From: Odiellus spinosus
Lineage: Eukaryota > Arthropoda > Arachnida > Opiliones > Phalangiidae
Direction: 5' to 3'
NCBI GenBank assembly: GCA_963920705.1
Contig: CAWUCO010000169.1
Coordinates: 684,501 to 748,500 of the forward strand
DNA length: 64,000 bases
Shown: positions 46,058 through 58,330 of the stretch, piece by piece
How positions within the stretch are numbered: position 1 is the first letter of the stretch
Layout of the letters: each line of letters opens with the position of its first letter
The notes under the pieces: generated by a model
The model's database searches: none
What the model was told of the DNA's origin: nothing
What the model saw: the letters and a program-made list of their open reading frames with translations, nothing else
Translations under genes and position numbers: made by a program

Positions 46058-46852
46058 ATTATACAAAAACGTTGTTTTGCTTCGCACTTCAAAAAAGTGC
46101 ATTTATAGGTAAGAATATCAAACCCGTGAAGGGACAGAAATTATAAATTATCGTTGAAAGAAATATGAATGTCACAGTCTTATAAATCAGAAAGCTATAA
46201 TGAAATATTTAATATGAATAAAAAAAATTACATTTAAATTCGGCCTATCGAAACTTTAAATTATGTAGAGTTAAAGAATGTAAAGGTTATAAAAAACCGA
46301 GTGTTTGCTTTTACAAGCTGGAAACTGTAACCATCACCATAAGATATCACCAAAGTCTAGGAGAAGGGAAAAAGTAAGAATCAACTAAACTTTGGCAGAG
46401 GTGTCAGGTGACGATAAGGCACAAGTGAAGGTTTGTTAGTGTAAACCCCGTGGTGAAACATGCTCAAAATCTCGAGTGGCATCCAAACGGCAACCCCTCT
46501 TAAGGAACTATAATTCTTCACCCTAAAAACTAAACATTTCAAAAGCGCCAGCTTAAACTAATTGGTATTACGCAATTCTGCCATTAAACGCATAGTAGGC
46601 TTTAAGTTACCCTTTCCAAGAGTGATTTCTACGAATAACTTCTACATAATTTAAAGTTTCGACAGGCCGAATTTATATGTAATTTTTTTATTCATATTAA
46701 TTATTTCATTATAGCTTTCTGATTTCTTAGACTGTGACATTCATATTTCTTTCAACGATAATTTGTAACTTCTGTCCCTTCACGGGTTTGATATTCTTAC
46801 CTATAAATGCACTTTTTTGAAGTGCGAAGCAAAACAAAGTTTTTGTATAATT
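46058..46852. repeat. Palindromic module P, copy 2
   Basis: The same palindrome as 37470-38264, here flanked on its inner side by the hAT-like left end rather than by repeat X. Confidence 0.85.
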
Positions 46853-49456
46853 AGTGTTTGCTTTTGGAAAAATTAAACACTAGTAAATCAATTAACATTT
46901 TTTTTTTATTTAGTGGTAGGTATTTAAAATTGCAAATTTACAAGTTTAAATTGAAATGATTTAATATATATGATTATTTTATATTGTCCAAACTTTATAA
47001 TCGGATATTGTTGTTCTAAATTATGGGGCCCTATAACTGTGGTTTAAGATTAAATATCCTATGGTGCACGCGACATCTTTTTTAATCTCGATCGCAGCAC
47101 CTTATTCGATCTTTTTAAAAGTAAATTGATTAAGTTCTTGTTTTTCCATATTCAAAAATATTCCCTCGAGCTCCAGCAGAACGAACACGTCAATACTCTC
47201 AGCATAAAACTATAGTTCTTAAATTTCATTTCACACAGTTTAATTCAGAAGTTCTTTCGGTTTAGTTGAATATTAACATCGCTTAAGCCGTTGTTTTCAT
47301 TTTGATGGTTTATACCGTTAAATTTTCATTTTTCACTTAGATTTAAAATGAAACCATTCAGTTTATTTGCCGGTTAATGAAAATTATTAACACTTAATAA
47401 ATACTGATCTGCCATGGTGCACCTCATGGGCTATTAGATTAATAGTTTTGACCTAATTAGCTGATACCCTTTTAAAATAGCTTTGAGCTCACTCGTTTTC
47501 CTGTGAGGACGCGATACACGACGCGCACAAATAATCGTGGAAGCACGCGCACAATTAAAGGTTGAAATGTATACAGAATACTGGTCGCTGACGTCCCGTC
47601 ATCGCGTGATTTCGAATCCTCCGATTGCCCGGTTAGATTTTATTTTGTACATGGCGATCGAGCCTTTTTCTTACTCCGTAGATTTAAACTCAATTTAAAA
47701 ATTATGACCTCTCGCTTTTAAGTCTCCAGTCCAACCTCAGGATACCAGTAAGTAGAAAAATATATAATTGGTATCATGCCGCGGCATACGCGGGCATGGC
47801 AACTAAAAGGAATTTAAAGTTTTCTTAAAATTGAGTACACATGGGACCGATTTGTAAAAAAAGGAAGCCCATGTGCAAGAAAAACCATTACAACTCTAAC
47901 CTCCGACCTCGCGCTAGCTAGATACGCGTATCGGAAGACCTAAAAGAAAAAACACCCTACGACTGTAATTGTCCTGGGGGGAGTCTCTGCCGTTTACAAA
48001 TAAAAGTATTTACGAATTAAAGGGTAGGAGTCAAAGATTTTAAAGGTTATATAGGAAAATATAAATAAAGTCCGAATTTGCCGTTACATACAGTATGATG
48101 ACTCTTTCTTTGTTTCCATCCATTTATTCATCCACTACGCTTAGTTAGAATAAGAACGACGAAAGCGGCACCTCGTAACAAATCCGAGTTATACCTCTCT
48201 ATAAGATTCGCTTCAACTCTGAACTCGTCAATTACAAGAGAGAAGGGTGATACCAAGGGATTACTAGCTAAAGGGATATTGGCTAATTCGAGGGATAAAA
48301 TATACTAGCCTGACGTAACCTTACTAGCGTTGTTTTAATCTCCTAACTTAAAGATAACTAAACGTGATTACCATGAACATCCACTAAGATACTAAAATAT
48401 CTACTCGAGAATTAACGAGACGATCGAGACCAGAATAAACATTAAACTTTATTATTACAAGTATAATTCTCATAAATTCAGAGAGCCCTGCAAAAAAAGA
48501 AAACGAAGTCGTAAAAACAACATCGCGTTAAAGAACATATTTGCAAAAAACTATGCCAAGTCCTCCGCACTGTTCCTAAAGAAACGTAAGTCTTCCTTTA
48601 CTCTGCTGTCCAAAAGATGTACTGGATGATGGCCCCAGGCATCTTTCCACTACTTGGCCTCTACTTGGCCTATCCTAATCCTTGAAGGCTAGGACATTCT
48701 AGGCGTCACCAAGGAACTTCCACCTCTGCAGCAGGCAAGAGACGTTGACTTTTTTTTACACGATGTTGAATGCATGAATGACAGAGAGAGAATGTGTTCT
48801 ATCCATAGGCGCAAATGACTTTTATCTCTCGAAAAACTACGTCGACGTCCCTTAAAAAACGGATTTGGCCTACTGGCGATAGGCCAACTGAAAAACGTAT
48901 TTACATCTCATTGTAAGAATTGGACGACGAGTCCGAAAGTTCGTTATGTCGAACACGTGATAGTACCGAAAGTTCGAATACTCTAAAGGGGCTGACTTCG
49001 CGTCGACTGCAACTAAATCAGACTGAGATTGTTGCACTCTACTAACGTAACCCTACCTATAATATTATAAGAGGGATGGGTTAGAGCAAGTGTTTAACTA
49101 GTTGGAGGGATGACGTAGTTCGAGTGATTAACTACCGTAACCTTACCTAAAATATTACAAGAAGGGCAAGGAAACAAAATGTCCATTCGAGGTTGTGAAC
49201 TATCGATAAAGATTCCACTTGAGATTATGTACATGAAGATTATGGTCTATCAAGATTGTGTCGCATCGACATTATGTTCTGTCGAGATTGCGTCCCATCG
49301 AGATTATATCCCATCGTTATTGTGTCCTATCGCGCGTGTGTCCAATTTTGTTCTTATATCCGTATCCTTTCTAGACTCCTTTAAATTCTGCAGCATAATT
49401 TAAATTTCCCGCTAACTTTTATAACTAAATCAATTTATTGTACGTCTGTCTCAGAG
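46058..49456 (-). repeat. Right arm of the 14.8-kb inverted repeat
   Basis: The reverse complement of 34652-38264 without the 202-bp MITE. It ends in GTCTGTCTCAGAG. Small differences are scattered. Palindromic module P (46058-46852) is at its inner end. No gene recognised. Confidence 0.9.
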
Positions 49457-49756
49457 TCCATTTTCTACGACACTTCAAAATCTTACCGTTATATACCATT
49501 TGGGCTAATGTATAATACCCAAGTTTATTTACCCAGCGGCTTATAATCCTTGATAAAAAAATCCAGTTCGCACTATAAACCTTAAAAACACTGTTTTGCA
49601 TTAGACTCAATACGTAGAATTCTAGGTATCGTCCTATATCTTTTAAAACAAAACTTATATCGTTTGTATCTCTCGTGTTTTGCTTTATTATTTATATTTA
49701 ATTAGACACATTTTTTTATTCAACTTCATACACCAACGTTATCATTTTTCCCGTCT

Positions 49757-50045
49757 TTCTTTCTAATGTTATCAAAGCTACTGTTATTCAGTCTTAGTAT
49801 TCAACAAAATAAAAGTAAAATAAAAGTATAATAGAACACCCTTGTAAATCTAACACATTTATCTCTTTCGAATGCAAACTCCCATTGAAACGCCGTCTTT
49901 CACGGTGTTTCAACGTTATCTATAATAAAGCTTTTGTTATCTCAGTCTTAGTATTCATCCGAAACGTATAGAAAAATATAAGAGTACCCCCATGATCCTA
50001 ACATATTGTTCGCTCTCGAATGCAAACTCTCAATGAAACGGCTCG
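49757..50045 (+). repeat. Tandem duplication of about 150 bp
   Basis: Two consecutive segments share TCAGTCTTAGTATTCA and CTCGAATGCAAACTC followed by ATTGAAACG-type sequence. It lies between the right arm and the hAT-like right end. Confidence 0.65.
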
Positions 50046-50589
50046 CGGTCGGGAGACGAAGGAGACGAAGATTCCAGTTATCAAGACGAAAAAAATTACC
50101 ACCTCATAAGGGTAATCTCCATAGATGTTTCTGATGAAATTGTGAGAGACCTATAAATAAACCTGGCCGGCAACGGCCCGGTTTTAATAAAAATTTTCCT
50201 TTTGCTTGAAAAAGTGCAAATGATTGGTCACTGGTAATTATAATTTTTTTAGATGTTAGGTGGACTGTCGAGAGGGGGCGTGAGTAGCTAGTAGTGCCAA
50301 AGAAAGGCAGAGGGACGGGTCTAGAACCTATATTGCATTACGTGTCAGAGAAACCTACCTATAAAACCCCTATTTTTCGAAACTAAAAACCTATAAAAAG
50401 TCCTATAAATTGATATTTTTGGACCTATAAATTACCTATATTTTTGGCTTTTAAAACCTATAATACCTATAATTTTTTCTGGGCTATGCGCTGGGAGCCC
50501 TGTAAAGCTCTTATTCAACTTACTTTTTAACGGAGTGAGTGGTGGTCTGTCGAGAAATACGGACAGAATTAGTAGTGTTCTGTTATTGA

Positions 50590-50820
50590 ATAAAGCTCGC
50601 AATTTTTACTAACTCGAATTTTTTTAAATATTATTACATTCAACGCGGTAATTTATTCGAACACAATTTTATTGATTTTTATCTCGTGAAAACGTATCTA
50701 TTCAATTACTCTAGTTTAATAATCTTGATCACGAGTGAGCAGTTTGAAAATGAACAAAATAAAACGTGTTTTTGGGAAATGGAGAAATTAAAATATTTTT
50801 CACGCTTCGCCGATGACGTT
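50590..50820 (+). repeat. Diverged direct repeat E, copy 1
   Basis: It shares ACTCTAGTTTAATAA, AAAATAAAACGT and TTTTTGGGAAATGGAG with about 54375-54600. The copies flank 3.5 kb of inverted-repeat elements. No LTR features were noted. Confidence 0.5.
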
Positions 50821-51040
50821 TAAGCCGCGTTCATACTAGGCAGCTTGGAATCGATTTAAACCGTTTCAAAACGTTTCGCTAGAGTCGTGTGAACGGGAAA
50901 TCGTCTTTTCTCGAATCGATTTGATTCGATTTTTCGAAACCGCTTCGAGGACCAGTTTCATACCGATTCGGTTTCAACAACCGATAGATGAAGCTACGAC
51001 CAATCGATTAATAAAGATTAAGTGTGAACGCGAGACGATT
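50821..51040. repeat. Possible small MITE
   Basis: GCCGCGTTCATACT near the start is answered by AAGTGTGAACGCGAG near 51022-51036. The middle is a short palindromic stretch of TCGAATCGATT-type sequence. The ends are similar in wording to those of 53471-53903. Confidence 0.4.
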
Positions 51041-51278
51041 AAAAGGATTCCTGAAGATATGAATATCGGTTTGATTTTTAGCGTTTCAAACCGATTAAGA
51101 GTTCATTGTTTAGAGAATGTTGGGTTTAACCTCAGTCTCAACTTCTCAAGAAATAAAAACACTTAATAAAAAAACTTTTACCCCATCAGATAGGTGCGCT
51201 ATATGGAACATTAGAGTAATAGACTTCAAAGAAGTTTGCTTTCTGCTAACAGAAAGCGCAATATATCTTAGCGACAAT

Positions 51279-54143
51279 CAGCGTTGCCAGATTTGAAAAA
51301 CCAAGTTATGGTATTTATAACCGAACCTCTTTTTTATCCGGGGGGTTTCTTCATCTCGAACGGGGGTCTCTCGTCTCTTAATTTGTTGTGACGTTATTTC
51401 GAGCGATCGAGAGAAACAACCCCTCCCGAAGAAGGTTATAGAAAAAAAGTTTGTTGGGGGCGGGTAAATTTGATAGATAGTTTTTAATTAAGGGGGAGAA
51501 GAGGAAAATTGGACTTGATCAGCATTCAGTAATGGAAACTCGTATCACTTGGTAACTCAACCCTTTTTTTATTAAATCAACTACTAATTCACAAAGAATA
51601 ATCATATACACTCGGGGAAATAACTGTTTAAACACAACTAAGGCTATTCGTACCGAGAGTACGATACTATCACTTTAAGAGGGGGAGAGGTTTTTCGATC
51701 TCTTTTTCTAACTATGGTTTTTCTCTTTATTTCTTCGTTAATTAGTTCAAACGTTTATTCTAATTTTAATCGTGGGGATTCTATAAATGCGCGGAAGACG
51801 CGACAAGTTCTTTTCCCAAAGAATGGCGTGGAAATTAATGGTTTTTCTCAGTTTACTTTAATTTTATCCCTTTCACAATATTCTAACAAACACCTTGGAT
51901 CTTTTAGATATAGAGGGGCAGTTGAAAGTTATAATTAGTTATCAAATTGGTTAAGCTTACATTGGTTATAATTATTTGACTGTCTCTTAGGAGGTTAGAG
52001 TTTAGAATGACCAACTTTCTCTTTCGGACCTAATCTTTACTCGACAAAAAAAAGATAAGGGGGGTTCTTTCGGGAAATACCTTCACTTTCTCTGTGAATT
52101 TCAATACTTTTAACTGTCTAGACCTTTTCTAAAGGGTTAAGGGTACGTTATTTTCTTACTCTCGGATTTTCTACTTTTCTCAACTAACCCGACATTAAAT
52201 CTGGCTTAAACACGAGGGGAGGGGGCAAAATCTAAATGTTCTCATCACAACGGGTCCAAACGGCGATTATAATACAGTTTTATCCTCAGATTTCGTTGAC
52301 AACGGGCTACGCTTCTCAATCGGTTTCTCAGATTTCCTCTTGGATTAATTACGTTCTTCTCATTTGATTCTCGATAAGGGTCATCTGGGGTTTCAATGTA
52401 TGTTTTTCGTCAGCTTTCCGGGTGGATTACGTTTCGATCGGTTTCTGATCCCAGAGGGATAATCTGGTTCTGTCCTTTAGGCGGGGTTTTCGAAGTCTCT
52501 GGCATTGGATTCCTTTTGAAAGCAATGATTCTCCTTGATTTTAATATTTTACGGGTTAACTTTATAATCTTCCGTCCTTTAAATGGTTCCAACCGTGCGA
52601 TATTTTAATGTCCCAGCGGGGATCTTTTCTCCTTCGGCCTTAGCCGCCGTCCCGTCGGACTTGACTTCCACTCTTTTTACCACGACCTTTCTCAGTTTTT
52701 GCTCTCCAACCCACTGTTTTTTTTCTCTCCCTCTTTTTTTCTATATATACCCTTTTCATTTTCTTTGTCGCCCGGGCCGAAGCTTCTAGAACTTTCCATC
52801 CAGAATTCGCTCAGGTGGTCGTGCGTCATTTGTTTTTCGAACCTCGGTTAACTGACCATGTTCGTATTTGTCGAGGGAGGTGTCGTTTTTTCTAATTGGT
52901 CAACTCCTAGAGCGACGTCATTTTTCTACCTGATTATTGGCTCTTAGCTATTTTCGAGGGGAATGTATCTTAGCTAATTTAAGTGGAAATAGGTCCTTGG
53001 TGACCCAAAAAAACATTTCTCAGAATTTGGAAGTTGATGTCAGGACGACTCTTAAATAATGTCGCTGAGGGATAAGGTTTTTCTTAGTTAAGGTTCTATA
53101 AGATCGGTCGACTTGGGATGTCGTTTAACCCTGAGGTGTGAAAAGTTTATATTATATTTTCCCAAAGTTTTTAAAGGTTGAGGGGCAGAAAAAAGTGAAA
53201 AACCTTTAAATTATTGGCCTATTTTACCCTATTTGCCTTTAAATTGAGGGGAAATTAAGTTTAAAAGTGATTAAAACGAAAAAAATTAAGGGGGATTTGG
53301 ACGGGAAGGGTTACATATTTTTGCTTCAAAATTATTGAATATTGGGCAAAATTATGGTACGTCTTTTTTGGGCGGAGTTAAAGTTAAACGGTAGTTTTCA
53401 ACTTAAAAACAAGTTATAAAGAACTCCAAAGTTGGCTATTCCCAAGGATAACCGGGCAAGGTACGCGGAGTAAAGCCTCGTTCATACATAGACCTAAATG
53501 CGCTTCGATTTCTATAACTGGTTATCAAACCGATGTGAGAAATCAGTTCGTGTTGGTTCGGGAAGCAATTTGGTCAAGTCGCTGCGGTTCAATCCGCCAA
53601 GAAAATAGCGAGACGGGGAGACAAATTTGCCGATAAATCTTAAAATAACGCGATTAAAATTATAGTTTCCGTCAAAAATTATTAACCAACGAGTTACAAA
53701 CACGATTTACTGATTAGTTTGAGATAATTATTTAAAAATTTTAAATTCTGGGCATTTTTTAAAACGACGCTAGGCCTTGGCTTAGGTCGAACCGGGGCGA
53801 ACGGCCGCGAACCGTCGTGTCAGCGTTGTGAACTAGGGAAAACGGAAAACGCTTCGTGCTGGTTTTGGAACCAATTTTGCCTTCAAGTATGAACGAGGCT
53901 TTAAGCTATCTCGACTCGTCTCGCGCTAGTTTGGCTTAGCCGGGAAGTTAGCCCAATACATACAGGGCTAAACAGATTAAAATTTATTGTCTTTTAGTTT
54001 TTATCCGCTAAATATTAAAAATACGGTACTTATTCGAAAAATATGGAAAATATTGCACTGTATGAAAAATTATTGAAATTATGGTTGCAAATTAACGTAC
54101 CATATGGTACACCATTAAAATTATGGTACGTCTGGCAACGCAA
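51279..54143. mobile_element. Element with inverted tips CAGCGTTGCCAGA (hAT-like)
   Basis: The left tip CAGCGTTGCCAGA is answered by TCTGGCAACGC at 54131-54141. TTAGCG occurs close outside both ends, but an exact duplication was not established. The 2.9 kb between are AT-rich with no transposase motif. The 433-bp MITE at 53471 lies inside. Confidence 0.55.
53471..53903. mobile_element. MITE with tips TAAAGCCTCGTTCATAC
   Basis: GTATGAACGAGGCTTTA at 53888-53903 is the complement of the left end. A TAA at both edges could be a 3-bp duplication as in PIF/Harbinger. 433 bp, non-coding. Confidence 0.75.
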
Positions 54144-54374
54144 GTTAGCGTCTGGTAAAACTGTTTATTAATTTGCCTAGACATTTGTGAAGTTTTAAGA
54201 AATATTCCTCAAATCGGAGTGTCATCAATTGATTTCAAGACTTAACGATGAAATTATTTTTGTAAAGATATGGCTCAAATGGTTTTGATTATTTTATTTA
54301 TGTCGGGTATATAACGAATATTTGACTATTATTTTAACAATCCAATTCTACCGCGCCAAATAGATGTTAGGAGT

Positions 54375-54600
54375 TCAATAACTCTAGTTTAATAAACTAG
54401 TTCACGAATGTGCTAGATCCGGATTAATACAGAATTTCCCCATGTATTCGTAAACGCGTACATGACATCATTTTTCGAATACCGTAGTTCGTCGATTGAT
54501 TGGTAAAATGAACTAAATAAAACGTAGGTTTTTGGGAAATGGAGTGAAATAAATACTTATAACGCTTCGCCAATAACATTTCTTGACATCAGCGGGCAAG
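54375..54600 (+). repeat. Diverged direct repeat E, copy 2
   Basis: The partner of 50590-50820 in the same orientation; recognisable but clearly diverged. Confidence 0.5.
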
Positions 54601-54989
54601 CTCAGGTCTTTATCCAAAAGAATTTGATATCTGCAAATTTTCAGTTTAAATTATTTGTATCTGTCCATTCCAAGATGCTACTTATTATCTGCCACAAAAA
54701 AGCTTTTTCTTCTAGATGTGAAGCCCAACTGGGTTTTTAATTAATATATTTTTTTATCATAGGCGACGTAATATTAAGGTTAGGCACTAATAGTTACGGT
54801 GAATTTCTTATAGTGTAAGTTAATAATTGCTCGATATTACATTTAAATTGCTTCGAATATTTAAAATCCGATTAAACACATTCTAAATAATACGCTTCCG
54901 TTTATTTCTCAATTTCCCGGATTTTTTAAATATTATAATATCTCATCGTACAGTTTTCCCTCGCTTTATAATAATTAATAATGATACAA

Positions 54990-55430
54990 TAGAAGTTTTT
55001 CTTATTTCTGATTTAATATTATAATAAAATTAATGGTATTATAATACAATATTAGCTTTCTCTTTATTTGGTCAAGAAGGATCAGACGAGGAGAGGAAAA
55101 GTGGGGCTGCGTTGGGATGTGGCTATAGGTATCCGACAGCGTCTACATTAATATTTTGCCTTAAAGTGTTAGTCGAAAGGAGAAACTAGGAGAAAAACTC
55201 AGCTTTAACAAGTTATTTAAAAATCTTATATTAAATTTCATAAAAGGTGCGAAATTAAGATGTGGAATCATCGTGAAGTCTGCAGTAAACATATCTTGTC
55301 CCAATGTGCAAGGTTGATGATTCCACGCGGCTGAAGCCCGTTTACTTTTTTCCTGCAAAATTACAGTTTTTTTTAGTCGTAACTCCACTTTAAGGTTTTC
55401 AGTTTTCTCATAATACAAAGATCATTCAAA
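54990..55430 (-). repeat. Interspersed repeat R, copy 2
   Basis: It matches 33575-33990 reversed (GATGTGGAATCATCGTG, TTGTCCCAATGTGC, GTCGTAACTCCACTTTAAGG). It contains an extra short duplication of the GATTCCAC block near 55315. Confidence 0.72.
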
Positions 55431-55639
55431 ATTCAATCATTTCTCTAATAAAAGCAATCATTAATATCAATAGTATATGAAGAGTGATTCGCCATAAACT
55501 GGTTAACGACGAGGTTTCAAACTCACTGTAGATTTCAGCCTACTTTCCAAGCTAGAACAGTTTTCTACCCTATAGGCCTATTTAATCGAGAATGATAGGA
55601 AAACTTGCATTTCCATTTAATTAGTAGAGAATGCGTTTC

Positions 55640-58330
55640 TAGTATTAACCAAAAAAAATTATTCTTAATCCATTAATAAATTATACTAACCACCTGCAGA
55701 TTCCATTGGTTATACAATTATGAAACGGTGTTCGTTAGTTTAATATTATATTATTATTAATCCATAAATAAATTATACTTACAATCTTCAGAATCCATTG
55801 GTTACGCAATTATGAAAAGTCATTCATTAGTTCGTTTAAAATTATATTATTATTAATCCATAAATAAATTATTCTTACGAACTGCAGAATCCATTGTTTA
55901 TACAATTATAAAACGGTGTTCGTTAGTTCAGGTTTAAAATTATATTATTATTAAACCATAAATAAATTATTCTAACGAGCTGCAGAATCCATTGGTTATA
56001 CAATTATAAAACGGTGTTCGTTAGTTCACGTTTAAAATTATATTATTATTAATCCATAAATAAATTATACTTACAATCTTCAGAATCCATTGGTTACACA
56101 ATTATAAAACGGTGTTCGATAGTTCGCGTTTAAAATTATATTATTTTTAATCCATAAATAAAATATAATTACGAGCTGTAGAATTCATTGGTTATATAAT
56201 TTTTAAAATGTATTCATTAGTTCACGTTTTAAATTATATTTTTATTAATCCATAAACAAATTATACTTACCAGCTGTAGAATTCATTGGTTACACAATTA
56301 TGAAAAGGTGTTCATTAGTTCACGTTTAAAAAAATATTATTAATAATCAATAAATAAATTATACTTACGACCTGCAGAATCCATGTGTTTACAATTTTTA
56401 AAATTTGAATATTATTAGCTAAAAAATTAGCTATACCAAACCCCTGCAGAAACTAGTGCTCGGAATCGAATAAAAATTATCTTACGTTACTCCTATTTTT
56501 ATCTAGACCCCCACTCCCGTAGTCGTCGGCGTCGAAAAACGTCATAGTCTCTTATCCACCAGACGTCCGAGCCAAGTTTGAAATATAAACTCGAATTTAT
56601 AACATCTGCCTCCAAGCCACTGACCGCGCCCGATGCTGCTAAGGAATCTATTAGTGACACGTCGTTTCACGATTCGTCGAGGCGCGAAAGTGGTTCCTTT
56701 AGCAAATTTTGGGATTTTTCCATATATTTTGCCGCGCCGTTCAGCGAAGAGTTTTGTGGCCAAATTCTGGGTTTGAGAAGTTTATTTTGTAAGCCCGCTC
56801 GTAAAACTTTATTTCCCGTAAAGGGAAACATTCCCTTAAAACGGTCTAATTAATTAGGCTAATTATCGCGGTTGGTTAATTAGGATCGTATCTTCTCCAG
56901 GTATTGTCCTAGAGCGTTGAAGTCGCGTTCCGCAAATGGGGCTTAGCCCCATTCTTAATCTACAAAATGAGCCCTTCCACATTTAAATAGACCCAACCAA
57001 AGTTAAGTTATACATTTTTAAATGAAAGTGTACAGAATTAAAAGCGTTCAGATTTAAGGACTGTAAATCTATCCAATTAATAAACGTTATACAAATTCCG
57101 AGCACTAGCGGAAACCGTAATCCACAAAATGTACTTACTGTCAGCTGAAGAAAAGTAGGCGATACAATTAAGAAATGGTTTAGAACTTGTTTGTTCACTT
57201 TTGAAATTAGATTATTATTATCCAATAAATAATTTAAACTTACCATCTGTAGAATTCATTTGTTACGCAATTATGAAAAGGAATTCGTTAGTTTTAAATT
57301 GGGTTATTATATATTAATTATAATATATTAAATAAGTTATACTAGCCGCAGAATGCATTGGTTACACATTTATTATAAATTTATTTATTACTTAACTTTT
57401 ATAGTTCTGTTTTTTAACCAAGCAATAAATTATACTTACCCACTGCAGAATCCATTGGTTACACAATTATGAAAATATATTTATTAGTTCAACTATAATA
57501 TTAGATAATTATTAACCAATAAATAGATTATACACACAAGCTGCAGAATTCATTGGTTACACAATTATAAAAAGATATTCATTAGTGCTTTTTTAAATTT
57601 TATTAATTTTAGCTTATTAATAAATTATACGCACGTCTGTTATTATCTGGATTACTTTTATTTTGTTAATAAAAAATGCTACCCACCAGCTGCAGAATCC
57701 ATTGGTTACACAATTATGAGAAAGGTCTTCATTGGTTTACTTTTAAAACTAGATTATTATTACCCAATAAATGAATTAAACTTACAGCCTGCAGATTCCA
57801 TTTTCATACAATATTAAAAAGGTATTGATTAGTGCGTATTTAACATGTCAATATTATTAATTAGTAAATAATTATGCTAACCATCTGTAGAATTCATTGG
57901 TTACACAATTATGAAAAAGTCATTCATTGGTTTACTTTTCAAAACTAGATTATTATTACCCAATAAATGAATTAAACTTACATTCTGCAGAATACATTTT
58001 CATACAATATTTTAAAGGTATTGATTAGTGCGTATTTACCATGTCAATTTTATTAATAATTATACTCACGATCAACTGCGAAGAATCGATTGGTTACACA
58101 ATTATGAAAGGTAATCATTAGTTATTTGAATATTATTATCCTGTAAATGAATTATACTTACAGCCTGTAGAATTCATTTGTTATGCAGTTTTAATTAATA
58201 TTTATTAGTGCATTTGGAAATTTGAATACTATTAGCTAATATATAATTGCAGAATCCATTTTTTACGCAATTATGAAAAGATATTTATTTGTTCACTTTT
58301 AAAATTTGATTACCACCTAAACCAGTAAAT
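55640..58330 (-). repeat. Satellite of about 97-bp units, roughly 20 copies, interrupted once
   Basis: Each unit carries, on the plus strand, TTATACTTAC, then CTGCAGAATCCATTGG, TACACAATTATGAAAA and TTCATTAGTT. Period about 95-100 bp. Eight units lie at about 55640-56450 and about twelve at 57110-58330, with considerable drift between units. On the minus strand the conserved core reads TTCTGCAG followed within a few bases by GTAAGTATAA, which resembles a splice donor. No reading frame runs through the array. Confidence 0.9.
56453..57108. mobile_element. Palindromic repeat F, copy 2, inserted in the satellite
   Basis: The tips CTAGTGCTCGGAAT and ATTCCGAGCACTAG are inverted. The inside matches about 24770-25620 in the other orientation. 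It cleanly interrupts the satellite array. Non-coding. Confidence 0.72.

Larger units (their letters stand above)
45901..50502. mobile_element. hAT-like element enclosing the right arm
   Basis: The tips are CAGGGCTCCCAG and CTGGGAGCCCTG. The flanks share GTAAAGC (with C or T after it), close to an 8-bp hAT duplication. Both subterminal regions hold many ACCTATAAT-type strings, as expected for transposase binding sites. No transposase. The whole right arm (46058-49456) lies inside, so that sequence was inserted into or captured by this element. Confidence 0.72.

Noticed and set aside
52396-52789. Short overlapping frames with hydrophobic composition
   Set aside because: Low-complexity T-rich DNA gives Phe/Leu-rich translations; no family motif or splice context.
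50590-54600. Repeat E copies as a pair of LTRs bounding a retroelement
   Set aside because: The copies are diverged, lack TG...CA ends, and enclose no reverse transcriptase, primer site or purine tract.
55640-58330. CRISPR-like array
   Set aside because: Units drift continuously with no fixed repeat/unique spacer pattern, and the genome is animal.
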